A stretch of 47,202 nt of DNA from Hyphomicrobiaceae bacterium (GTDB lineage Bacteria > Pseudomonadota > Alphaproteobacteria > Rhizobiales > Hyphomicrobiaceae): positions 1 through 47,202 of the forward strand of contig JAGRKS010000053.1 in assembly GCA_020442185.1 (NCBI GenBank), written 5' to 3'. Shown here in pieces: positions 24,788 through 32,838 of this stretch. The notes under the pieces are model-generated. The model worked only from the letters and a program-made list of their open reading frames with translations. It did no database searches and was not told the origin of the DNA. Position 1 is the stretch's first letter. Each line of letters starts with the position of its first letter. Both the position numbers and the translations under genes were made by a program.

Positions 24788-25243
24788 TCACGAGATGCGA
24801 CGTTCCAGTGACACCTTTTCACCAGGACGCACCGCCCGCAAGGCTTCGACGTCATCGATGAGCCGCCCGACAGCATTAATGGGCTGCGGAAGCCTTATCT
24901 CGCCGATGCGCGAAATGGGGGTCGGACCGAATGGCAGAATGAGCCGCTGCTCGTCGGGCCAATAGTAGACCTCGCCGAGGAGGCCATTCGTCCGTGCGCC
25001 GCGCTCTCTGCCGGAACGGATTGGCAAGGTGAAATGCACCACATCGCCCCATGGCTCAGCGGTCGAATAGAGCGGCAACGCCATCCATATCCGGTCAGCC
25101 GTCGGCGTCGCGGCAAGCAACAGGGGCAGTCGTCGCGAGCCTATAGCAAGGTCGACGATGCGGTCGGAGCCTGCGAGCGGGGGGCGCTGCGGCGGCGGGC
25201 GGGCCGCGGGGCGGTTGCGGCTTCTCAGGAATTCGGTTGGCAT
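24788..25243 (-). CDS. Cyclophilin-like fold protein (first of a tandem pair)
   Basis: The 151-residue paralogue of the next gene has the same core in the same order: TPTADRIWMALPLYSTAEPWGDVVHFTLPI, GEVYYWPDEQRLILPFGPTPISRIGEIRL, then RLIDDVEALR. It has an extra Arg/Pro-rich N-terminal tail (RSRNRPAARPPPQRPP) with no hydrophobic segment, so no classical signal peptide. ATG 25243 is chosen; a TTG at 25276 would extend it, and no strong ribosome-binding sequence supports either. Its stop overlaps the possible GTG start of the second copy, suggesting coupled expression. Function is unknown. Confidence 0.75.
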   Translation of the reverse strand: MPTEFLRSRNRPAARPPPQRPPLAGSDRIVDLAIGSRRLPLLLAATPTADRIWMALPLYSTAEPWGDVVHFTLPIRSGRERGARTNGLLGEVYYWPDEQRLILPFGPTPISRIGEIRLPQPINAVGRLIDDVEALRAVRPGEKVSLERRIS

Positions 25244-25521
25244 GGGTAGGACCGTGCACGGCAACCGCGCCGACAATCAAGTCCCGCGATCATCCGAGCG
25301 TTGCACCTCGAGCGAAAATTCCGGACGATCGGCAAGCGCACCCCACCGCCGAGAGAGGGCGGTGCCGCACCTGGACAGGATGTGGCACCGAAACGAATTC
25401 GCGGCGTCACATGGCGAAGTGAGCCCCACCGCGGGCGATGCCGCAGGACTTGATACCGCCGGACTTACAGGGTGCGCGGGCGTCCGGACACGCGATCGGG
25501 CCCGGCGTTCAGGCCAAGCGT

Positions 25522-26754
25522 TCAGGCCGGCGCGGGACCGAACACGAGCACCGCATTCAGGCCGCCGAACGCGAACGAGTTCGACATCGCGTAACGTACT
25601 TTCTTCTCGCGACCGACATTCGGAACGTAATCGAGATCGCAGTCTGGATCGGGCTCCTCGAGGCCGATGGTCGGCGGCACGAAGCCCTCGTTGATCGCCT
25701 TGATACATGCCACGGCCTCGACGCCGCCACCGGCTCCGAGCAGATGCCCGTGCATCGACTTCGTCGACGAGATCGCGAGCTTCTTCGCGTAGTCACCGAA
25801 CACCATCTTGATGGCGTTCGTCTCGTTGACGTCGTTGAGCTTCGTCGCCGTGCCGTGGGCGTTGAGATAATCGACCTCGGAGGGGTCGATGCTGGCGTTA
25901 TCGAGCGCGAACTGCATCGCCATGCGCGGACCATCGATGTCCGGATTGACCATGTCCTTGCTGTCCGACGACATGCCGAAACCGAGCACCTCGGCAAGGA
26001 TAGGTGCGCCACGCCGGCGGGCATGCTCGAGTTCTTCGAGCACCAGAATGCCGGCGCCTTCCGCGAGAACCGTGCCGTTGCGCTTCTTGGAGAACGGGTA
26101 GCAGCCTTCGGGCGAGAGCACGCGCATCGCCTGCCATGTGCGCATCGAGCCGTAGGTGAGAACGGCTTCGGAAGCGCCCGCGACGCCGACATCGACAATG
26201 CCGTTGCGGATGTAATCGAGTGTCACGCCAATGGCGTGGGTTGCCGTCGAGCAGGCCGAGCAGGTGCCGAACGTCGGACCCTTGATGCCGTATTCGATGC
26301 CGACATGCGCCGAAGCCGATGAGCCGATGATGCGCAGGAGCGTCAGCGGATGTGTTGCGCGCTTGTTCTCGATGAACAACGAACGATAGGCCGACTCGAC
26401 CGTCGAATACCCACCGGCACCCGAGCCGATGATGCAGCACGACCGATAGGGGTTGGCATACGGCCGCGGCAGGCCCGACATCGTCCAGGCTTCGTCGGCG
26501 GCGCGTCCCGCGAACCACGAATAGCGTTCGCCGTACTGGATCTGCTTGCTCTTGACGTGGACGCTTGGATCGAACCCCCGGATCTCGCCGGCGATGTGGA
26601 TGTAGAGATCCTCGAGCGGGAAATTCTCGATCCGACCGACGCCACAGCGCCCAGCCTTCAGAGAGGCCCAGAACTCTTCGACATCAAGGCCGATGGGCGT
26701 TGTTACGCCCATACCCGTGACCACGACGCGGCGCAAGCCGTCCGCTCTTACCAT
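25522..26754 (-). CDS. Beta-ketoacyl-ACP synthase (KAS II/FabF-NodE type)
   Basis: The 410-residue thiolase-fold enzyme condenses malonyl-ACP with acyl-ACP. The catalytic triad is intact: Cys168 in TCSACSTA, His300 in LNAHGTAT, His335 in KSMHGHLLGA, with Lys332 beside it. N-terminal VVVTGMGVTTPIG and C-terminal SNSFAFGGLNAVLVF are typical of FabF. The neighbouring ACP gene, 147 bp upstream on the same strand, makes a dedicated KAS/ACP pair as in rhizobial NodE/NodF, so a special acyl chain rather than housekeeping synthesis is likely. This is inferred from context; no dehydratase or reductase gene accompanies it. Confidence 0.9.
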   Translation of the reverse strand: MVRADGLRRVVVTGMGVTTPIGLDVEEFWASLKAGRCGVGRIENFPLEDLYIHIAGEIRGFDPSVHVKSKQIQYGERYSWFAGRAADEAWTMSGLPRPYANPYRSCCIIGSGAGGYSTVESAYRSLFIENKRATHPLTLLRIIGSSASAHVGIEYGIKGPTFGTCSACSTATHAIGVTLDYIRNGIVDVGVAGASEAVLTYGSMRTWQAMRVLSPEGCYPFSKKRNGTVLAEGAGILVLEELEHARRRGAPILAEVLGFGMSSDSKDMVNPDIDGPRMAMQFALDNASIDPSEVDYLNAHGTATKLNDVNETNAIKMVFGDYAKKLAISSTKSMHGHLLGAGGGVEAVACIKAINEGFVPPTIGLEEPDPDCDLDYVPNVGREKKVRYAMSNSFAFGGLNAVLVFGPAPA

Positions 26755-26901
26755 GTTGCTCTACGCTCGTTGAGCCGCATCACCCGAATGGAAGAAGCAG
26801 CAATCACACCACATGCCCGGGGCCTTAAACCTCGGGCGACGACCCTCTTGCAAACGGGGCGGCCAAGTGTCGGCATCGAGCCGAGCCGCCTTTGCTGTGC
26901 A

Positions 26902-27177
26902 TCAGGCTTTCGCCGCGCCCGCCGCTGCCGGACCGCCCGCGATCAGGCTCTTGACGCGATCGACGACTGAGCCAACCGTCTTGAAGTCTTCGACTTCTTC
27001 GTTTGCATTGTAAGGAATCTCGATCTGGAACGAGTCCTCGATGTCGAAAACGATCATCGCAAGATCAAGGGACTCGATCTTGAGATCAGTTAGCGGTGTC
27101 GACATGTCGATGTCGTCCCGCGGCTCCTTCATATGCTTCTTAAGGATCTCGATGATCTTGTTCGCGACTTCGTCCAT
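26902..27177 (-). CDS. Acyl carrier protein
   Basis: The 91-residue acidic protein has the ACP four-helix layout. The phosphopantetheine attachment site is Ser36 in LKIESLDLAMIVFDIEDSF; the usual D-S-L is E-S-L here. EIPYNANEEVEDFKTVGSVVDRV follows as expected. A short Ala/Gly tail (GGPAAAGAAKA) extends beyond the last helix. The start has a GGGAGA site at 8 bp. It differs from AcpXL and from standard AcpP in sequence, and pairs with the downstream ketoacyl synthase, so it probably carries a specialised acyl chain. Confidence 0.92.
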   Translation of the reverse strand: MDEVANKIIEILKKHMKEPRDDIDMSTPLTDLKIESLDLAMIVFDIEDSFQIEIPYNANEEVEDFKTVGSVVDRVKSLIAGGPAAAGAAKA

Positions 27178-27746
27178 CTCGGTCTCCCACCCGTGCCCTC
27201 TTGAGGCATGCGGATCCTAATTACAAACTACCTAACTATTCTGGTGCTGCTTCGCACACAAGTTGAGGCCGTGCTTATACTTAAACGACGACCTCGTAAA
27301 GCACGCCTGGACGAGTGCATCAACGTCGTCGTGCCAGCAACGATAAACAACCGCGTGGCGATGTCCGAGACGTGCTTCGATCAGTGTCATGACGGCACAG
27401 TCAGGCCATCGAACACGTGCCGGATGCTAGTACCGCAACGTATGGCCCACCGAAGCGGCAGGTCAAACGTGCGAACCCTCACCACGGAAAGCCTCGGCAC
27501 CCGAGCCTATCAGCAAGGAATGTGCCGACTACAGCGCCCAACGGGAGCCGGTAACGCACAAACGCAGACTTGTAAACCGGGCTTTACGCGCAGTGTTCTA
27601 GCCTAAACTCCTCAAAAAGTGTTCAATAGCACTGGCGTAATTGCCCAGATAAGGCATGGCGCCCACGGTCCCTTCGACCGATGCACCGCAAAGAATATAG
27701 CTGCAGCCCGCAATCAGTGCGAGGGCGGCCGAGGGAGGAACGGCAG
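27178..27746. other. Divergent intergenic region between ACP and fadD genes
   Basis: This holds the promoters of the ACP/KAS pair (left) and fadD (right). The left third is AT-richer. An interrupted inverted repeat, CGTGCTT with AAGCACG around 27270-27306, is visible. Open frames of 88-132 codons here have no signal peptide, family motif or good ribosome site and were not accepted. No copy of the palindrome found upstream of fadE was seen. Confidence 0.5.
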
Positions 27747-29471
27747 ATGACGGCAGATGTCGCAGAACACGGTACGCCCGGCAGTTCCAATCCTGCTTGG
27801 CTGCGGTCGTACCCCGGCAACGTTGACTGGCGCCAGCATTTCGAACCGCAGCCGCTCTATACACTCATCGACCGAGCCGCCGCAAACTACGGCACCAACA
27901 CGGCAACAAACTTCCTCGGCAAAACAATGTCGTATGCCGAATTGAACCAACGCGTCGAACGCATCGCCGCTGGTCTGCAGCGGCACGGCGTCCGCAAGGG
28001 CACCAAGGTCGGACTGTTTCTGCCAAACTCGCCGACGTTCATCGTCTATTACTTCGCCGTGCTCAAGGTGGGTGGCGTCGTCGTCAACTACAACCCCTTG
28101 TATACTGTCGACGAGTTGTCGTTCCAAGTCGCCGACAGCGAAACGGAACTCATGGTGACGCTCGATCTCAAGCTGCTGTTCGACAAGGTCGAGGAGCTGC
28201 TGGCGTCGGGCGTGCTCAAGCAGGCGATCGTCGCATCTTTCACGGGCCTGCTGCCCGGCACCAAGTCCGTGCTGTTCAAGCTGTTCAAGGGCAAGGATCT
28301 CGCCCACCCGCAAGCCTCGAAGATGCGCGACAAGATCCTGTTCGAAGGTCAGATCGCGGCCGATCACGGCCCACGTTCGCCGGTGCTGATCGATCCGCTG
28401 ACCGACCTCGCCGTTCTGCAGTACACGGGCGGCACCACCGGCACGCCGAAAGGTGCGATGCTGACGCACGCTAACGTCTACGTGAACGTGCAGCAGGTGT
28501 TGAGCTGGGCGCCTGACCTGATCGACGGCGGCGAACGCGTCATGGGGGTGCTGCCGTTCTTCCACGTCTTCGCGATGACGGTCGTCATGAACTTCGGGGT
28601 CGCGAAGGCAGCCGAGATCATCATCATGCCGCGCTTCGTCCTGGATGACGGCTTGAAACTCATTCACCAGACCAAGCCGACGATCATGCCCGGTGTGCCC
28701 ACGCTGTTCAACGCTCTGATAAACCATCCAAAGATCAAGAGTTTCGATCTGTCGTCCCTGAAGTTCTGCTTGTCCGGAGGTGCGCCGCTGCCGATCGAGG
28801 TCAAACAAAAGTTCGAGGCCTTGACGGGGTGCAAGGTGGTCGAGGGCTATGGCCTTTCGGAAACCTCTCCCGTGGCGACCTGCAATCCGCTCGATGGACC
28901 GGCGGTTCCCGGCAAGATCGGCGTGCCAATGCCGCAGACATTCATTTCGCTGCGCTCACTCGACGATGCCGAGGTGGAAGTTCCGCAGGGCGAACAGGGC
29001 GAATTGTGCATCTCCGGCCCGCAAGTGATGAAAGGTTACTGGAAGCGCCCGGACGAGAGCGCCGCCGTCTTCACCTCCGATGGGTTCCTGCGTACCGGCG
29101 ACGTCGCCCGCATGGACGAGCACGGAATGTTTGCCATCGAGGACAGGATCAAGGACCTGATCATCTGCTCGGGCTATAATGTCTATCCGCGCCAGATCGA
29201 GGAGCGGATCTACGAACATCCGGCCGTCGAGGAGGTGACGGTGATCGGCATCAAGGATGCCTATCGCGGCGAGGCGCCCAAGGCGTTCATCAAACTCAGG
29301 GACGGGGCGACGGCGACCGCCGACGATATCATGGCCCACCTCGCGAAGAAGCTGTCGAAAATCGAGCTTCCGGCCGAGATCGAGTTTCGCGATGCTCTAC
29401 CGAAGACGATGATCGGCAAGCTGTCGAAGAAAGAACTGAAGCAGGAAGAGGCGGCACGCCAGGGCAAATGA
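27747..29471 (+). CDS. fadD: Long-chain fatty-acid--CoA ligase
   Basis: The 574-residue member of the adenylate-forming family activates fatty acids to acyl-CoA. Motifs in order are the phosphate loop YTGGTTGTPKGA, the acyl/adenylate motif GYGLSETSP, TGDVARMDEHG, the hinge DLIICSGYNVYPRQIEE, and the C-terminal catalytic lysine in IGKLSKKELK. ATG 27747 follows GGGAGGA. The frame is open back to 27681 without similarity. It overlaps the MerR regulator by ATGA and faces the beta-oxidation genes encoded on the other strand, so it is the entry enzyme of this locus. Confidence 0.95.
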   Translation: MTADVAEHGTPGSSNPAWLRSYPGNVDWRQHFEPQPLYTLIDRAAANYGTNTATNFLGKTMSYAELNQRVERIAAGLQRHGVRKGTKVGLFLPNSPTFIVYYFAVLKVGGVVVNYNPLYTVDELSFQVADSETELMVTLDLKLLFDKVEELLASGVLKQAIVASFTGLLPGTKSVLFKLFKGKDLAHPQASKMRDKILFEGQIAADHGPRSPVLIDPLTDLAVLQYTGGTTGTPKGAMLTHANVYVNVQQVLSWAPDLIDGGERVMGVLPFFHVFAMTVVMNFGVAKAAEIIIMPRFVLDDGLKLIHQTKPTIMPGVPTLFNALINHPKIKSFDLSSLKFCLSGGAPLPIEVKQKFEALTGCKVVEGYGLSETSPVATCNPLDGPAVPGKIGVPMPQTFISLRSLDDAEVEVPQGEQGELCISGPQVMKGYWKRPDESAAVFTSDGFLRTGDVARMDEHGMFAIEDRIKDLIICSGYNVYPRQIEERIYEHPAVEEVTVIGIKDAYRGEAPKAFIKLRDGATATADDIMAHLAKKLSKIELPAEIEFRDALPKTMIGKLSKKELKQEEAARQGK

Positions 29472-29950
29472 TACCAGACCACAACACCGCCCAAGCGGAT
29501 GCGACAGACGCCTCGACGGCGATGGCCGACGAGGATGACCGCGAGGAAACATTCACGATCGGCGCTCTCGCCGATGAGTTTGCCATCACGACGCGGGCCA
29601 TCCGCTTCTATGAAGCGCGCGGTCTCATCAGCCCGCGCCGCGAAGGTACGAGCCGCATCTACTCACGGCGCGACCGCGTGCGGCTGATCCTCATTCTCAG
29701 AGGCAAGAACCTCGGTTTCACGCTCGAGGACATCGCCGAATATCTGGCGCTCTACGACGTCGACCCGACGCAGCGCGCCCAGACGGAACTGCTACTTGCC
29801 AAGCTCGAGGACGCGATCTCAGATCTCAATGGCAAGCGCGCGGACATCGATCGCTCGCTGCGCGACCTCAAGGAGCTGCGCGCGAAATGTATCGACTTCC
29901 TCAAGGCGTCGCGCGCCGAGGCCATGGGCGGCCGCGCCTCCCGCTCCTGA
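29468..29950 (+). CDS. MerR family transcriptional regulator, coupled to fadD
   Basis: The 160-residue protein has a disordered acidic head (residues 1-27), a MerR winged helix at about 29-75 (FTIGALADEFAITTRAIRFYEARGLISP, then RIYSRRDRVRL), and a long coiled-coil helix (LLLAKLEDAISDLNGKRADIDRSLRDLKELRA). It lacks the C-terminal cysteine cluster of metal-sensing MerR proteins. Its length and place beside fadD fit the LiuR-type group that controls branched-chain amino acid and fatty-acid degradation genes. Its likely target is the perfect palindrome upstream of fadE. The start overlaps the fadD stop, so the two are co-translated. Confidence 0.88.
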   Translation: MIPDHNTAQADATDASTAMADEDDREETFTIGALADEFAITTRAIRFYEARGLISPRREGTSRIYSRRDRVRLILILRGKNLGFTLEDIAEYLALYDVDPTQRAQTELLLAKLEDAISDLNGKRADIDRSLRDLKELRAKCIDFLKASRAEAMGGRASRS

Positions 29951-30011
29951 GACGGCAATGACGGCTTGGAGCTGTGGGGGCGCGACGGCGGCGATACGTC
30001 CCGCGCCAAGG

Positions 30012-31325
30012 TCAGCGATAAAGATCGGCGCGGGTCGGCGGCAGTGGCGGCGGGCGCTTCGGCGTCTTCGAACAGAGGGTCTGGAACAGCCGCGCCGTGC
30101 CCCTCTCGAAGCTGATCGCACAGCCCGCAAGATAAGCGACGTAGATGCGATACTTCGCCTCGCCGACGAGCGCGATCGCTTCGTCCTTGCGCGCCATCAG
30201 CCTCTCGCACCACAAACGGCACGTCTCAGCGTAGTGCAAGCGCCAACCTTCGACATCATGCACCTCGAAGCCGGCGAGTTCCATCTCAGCGATCGTGTGG
30301 CCGATGTCATCGAGGGCACCGCCGGGAAAAATGTATTTTGCGAGTGCGCGCTGCTCGGGCCGCATGCGTTCCGAGCGGAGCAGCTTGCGGCGCTTGGCGC
30401 GCCGCGAAATGGCGTGGTTGAGAAAGAGCCCGTCGTCGGCGAGCAGTGATCGCATCTTGCGCATGTAGGCTGGGATGTTCTCGAGGCCGATCGCCTCGTA
30501 CATGCCGACGGACGCGATCTTGTCGTAGGTGCCGGTCGCATTGATGTAGTCGACGAACTCGAACGTCACGCGATCCTCGAGGCCGCGGCGGCGCACCTTG
30601 TCACGGGCGAAGGCGAGTTGCTCCTGCGACAGCGTGATGCCGTGCGCCGTGACGCCGTAGTGTTCGGCGGCATGGCAGACGAGACCACCCCAGCCCGAGC
30701 CGATGTCGAGGAACCTCTCGCCCGGCTTGAGGCGCAACTTGCGGCAGACCATGTCGAGCTTGTTCTTCTGCGCCGTCGCGAGATCCTTTCCCCAGTCGTG
30801 GAAATAGGCGCAGGTGTAGACCATTTCCTCACACAGAAAGAGCGCATAGAAGTCGTTGGACAGGTCGTAGTGGAACTGGATGTAGTCCTCGTTGGCGGCA
30901 GCCTTGCGGCGATTGCCGACGATGTCGCCGTCGAAAGCTCCCTCGGTTCCGGGTGCCGCGCCGGGTGCAAAGAGGAATGGCGAGAGCTTGCGCGCGATCC
31001 GCAGTGCTTCCCACCCCTTGATCTTCACCGATCGGCCGTCGCGATTGAGCTGTCGTCCGAGATCGATCAACGATCCGCCTGCGAAGTCGATACGCTTGTC
31101 GATGTAATGGCGGATAATCGTATCGAGGTTGGGCCGGCGCAGCGAAGAGGCGATGACACCGGGATCGGCGATAACGATCTCGAATGGGCCTGATGCATCC
31201 GGCCCGAGCGGCAGGCGCGAGCCGTCCCACAAACGCACGAAGGCATCGAGCCGGAGCGTATCGGCGAGTTCGCCCACCAGGGACTTGGTCGCGGCCAGCC
31301 GTTTCGCGTCACTGCTGTTCGTCAT
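30012..31325 (-). CDS. cfa: Cyclopropane-fatty-acyl-phospholipid synthase
   Basis: The 437-residue enzyme adds a methylene from SAM to unsaturated phospholipid acyl chains. After an N-terminal lipid-binding domain come HYDLSNDFY (about 152-160), EEMVYTCAYF, the SAM-binding DIGSGWGG (about 207-214), a MYEAIG region and HAISRRAKRR, in the order seen in CFA synthases. ATG 31325 is used; the frame is open far upstream only as a shadow of the thiolase gene. It is the last gene of the - strand fad block and ends 61 bp from the end of the MerR gene. Confidence 0.92.
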   Translation of the reverse strand: MTNSSDAKRLAATKSLVGELADTLRLDAFVRLWDGSRLPLGPDASGPFEIVIADPGVIASSLRRPNLDTIIRHYIDKRIDFAGGSLIDLGRQLNRDGRSVKIKGWEALRIARKLSPFLFAPGAAPGTEGAFDGDIVGNRRKAAANEDYIQFHYDLSNDFYALFLCEEMVYTCAYFHDWGKDLATAQKNKLDMVCRKLRLKPGERFLDIGSGWGGLVCHAAEHYGVTAHGITLSQEQLAFARDKVRRRGLEDRVTFEFVDYINATGTYDKIASVGMYEAIGLENIPAYMRKMRSLLADDGLFLNHAISRRAKRRKLLRSERMRPEQRALAKYIFPGGALDDIGHTIAEMELAGFEVHDVEGWRLHYAETCRLWCERLMARKDEAIALVGEAKYRIYVAYLAGCAISFERGTARLFQTLCSKTPKRPPPLPPTRADLYR

Positions 31326-31402
31326 GCATTCCCCAGTGGCTGGTGTCTCAGCGGTTTGCAAAGACGCCCGCGTTCGATCGGAAGGGCCGCGACGGCGATC
31401 CC

Positions 31403-32707
31403 TCAGGACGCGGCGGCCCGTTCGGACGCCTTTGCGCTCTCCATGATGGCCGCGACTCCCATGCCGCCCGCGGTGCAGATCGAGATGAGCCCACGCCCTC
31501 CGTGCTCGGCGAGCAATTCGGCGAGGTTGGCCACGATCCGCGCCCCGGTCGCGGCGAACGGATGTCCGAACGCGATCGACGACCCCTTGACGTTCATCTT
31601 CGCACGATCGATCGACCCAAGCGGTGCCGAACGACCGAGCCTCGTGCGGCAATATTCGGGGTCCTCCCACGCCTTGAGTGTCGCGAGCACCTGTGCAGCG
31701 AAGGCCTCGTGAATCTCGTAGAAATCGAAGTCCTGGAGCGTCAGGCCGGCGCGCGCGAGCATCTTCGAGACAGCGATAGTCGGGGCCATCAGCAGCCCCT
31801 CGCCAGCGACGAAATCGTTCGCGGCCGTCTGCGAGTATGTCAGGTAGGCCCTGACCGGCAGGCCGCGCGCCGCCGCCCACGCCTCCGATGCAAGCAGCAC
31901 CGTTGCCGCGCCGTCCGTCAGCGGCGTCGAATTGCCGGCGGTCATCGTGCCGTCCGCCGATTTGTCGAACGCCGTCTTGAGGCTCGCGAGTTTCTCGATA
32001 CTGATGTCCTCGCGCACGTTGTTGTCGCGGAAGACACCGGCACACGGCACCAGAAGCTTGTCCATCCAGCCGGCGCGATAGGCGTCGGCTGCCTTGACGT
32101 GGCTCTCGTAGGCGAGTTGGTCCTGCGCCTCGCGCGTGATGTGCCATTCCTTCGCCATAAGTTCGCAGTGCTGGCCCATGCCGAGGCCCGTCCGCGGTTC
32201 CGCCGTGGACGGCGGCAACGGCGCCAGCTCCATCGGCGATAGTCCCTTGAACACCTTGATCTTGTCCATCGTCGACTTCTTCTGGCCGACCTCGGCGAGA
32301 CGATGCGCGAACTTCTTGGTGAACACGATCGGCGGGTCCGACGTGGTGTCGGAGCCCATCGCGATGGCGCATTCGATCTCGCCAGTGGCGATCTTGGCGG
32401 CCGACCCCATCGCGGCCTGCAGACTGGTGCCGCACGCCTGCATCATCGTGATGCCGGGTGACGACGGCGCGAGTTTGGTGCCGAGCACCACTTCACGCGC
32501 GATATTCCAATCCTTGGAATGAGTCACGACCGCGCCGCCGATCACTTCGTCGATATGCTGACCGCTGAGGTCGTAACGCTCGACGAGGCCAGCAAGAGCC
32601 GCCGTCATCATGTCGAGGTTCGTCAGATCGGAATAAAGTGTGTTGGAGCGGCAGAACGGAATGCGGATACCGCCGATAACGGCGACGCGGCGCAAGGTGT
32701 CGGTCAT
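31403..32707 (-). CDS. Acetyl-CoA C-acyltransferase (thiolase, FadI/FadA-like)
   Basis: The 434-residue thiolase cleaves 3-ketoacyl-CoA in the last step of beta-oxidation. The nucleophile Cys92 is in MMQACGTSLQ, the catalytic His in FYEIHEAFAAQ, the second His in GHPFAATGAR, and the second Cys in ICTAGGMG. The NNVREDISIEKLASLKTAF loop resembles FadI/trifunctional-type subunits more than short PHB thiolases. It lies in the order FadE, FadB/J-type, thiolase, CFA synthase on the - strand, and probably forms one transcript with the genes before it. Confidence 0.93.
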   Translation of the reverse strand: MTDTLRRVAVIGGIRIPFCRSNTLYSDLTNLDMMTAALAGLVERYDLSGQHIDEVIGGAVVTHSKDWNIAREVVLGTKLAPSSPGITMMQACGTSLQAAMGSAAKIATGEIECAIAMGSDTTSDPPIVFTKKFAHRLAEVGQKKSTMDKIKVFKGLSPMELAPLPPSTAEPRTGLGMGQHCELMAKEWHITREAQDQLAYESHVKAADAYRAGWMDKLLVPCAGVFRDNNVREDISIEKLASLKTAFDKSADGTMTAGNSTPLTDGAATVLLASEAWAAARGLPVRAYLTYSQTAANDFVAGEGLLMAPTIAVSKMLARAGLTLQDFDFYEIHEAFAAQVLATLKAWEDPEYCRTRLGRSAPLGSIDRAKMNVKGSSIAFGHPFAATGARIVANLAELLAEHGGRGLISICTAGGMGVAAIMESAKASERAAAS

Positions 32708-32838
32708 TCTCAGCCTCTCAGTTGGCCTGTCTCAGCAGGTCCGACACGGGATCGACGGCTCGGTTCGCGGAAGGAGACCTTCGACGGTGACGATGGCGGC
32801 CTCCGCGGTTTGCCACCCCGGAAGCGAATAGGTCCGGG

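Noticed and set aside
25360..25390. Hairpin CGGTGCCGCA with TGTGGCACCG downstream of the ketoacyl synthase gene
   Set aside because: Ten pairs with one wobble, but no T-run on either side and GC-rich context; it cannot be called a terminator.
25505..25528. Direct repeat GCGTTCAGGCC twice at the end of the ketoacyl synthase gene
   Set aside because: It spans the last codons and stop; probably a small slippage duplication with no effect on the conserved protein core.
27208..27606. 132-codon + frame between ACP and fadD
   Set aside because: No ribosome site, no family motif, irregular composition; more likely promoter DNA.
31326..32435. 370-codon N-terminal extension of the CFA synthase frame
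   Set aside because: It overlaps the thiolase gene in another frame, is Arg/Gly-rich, and family similarity begins only at ATG 31325.
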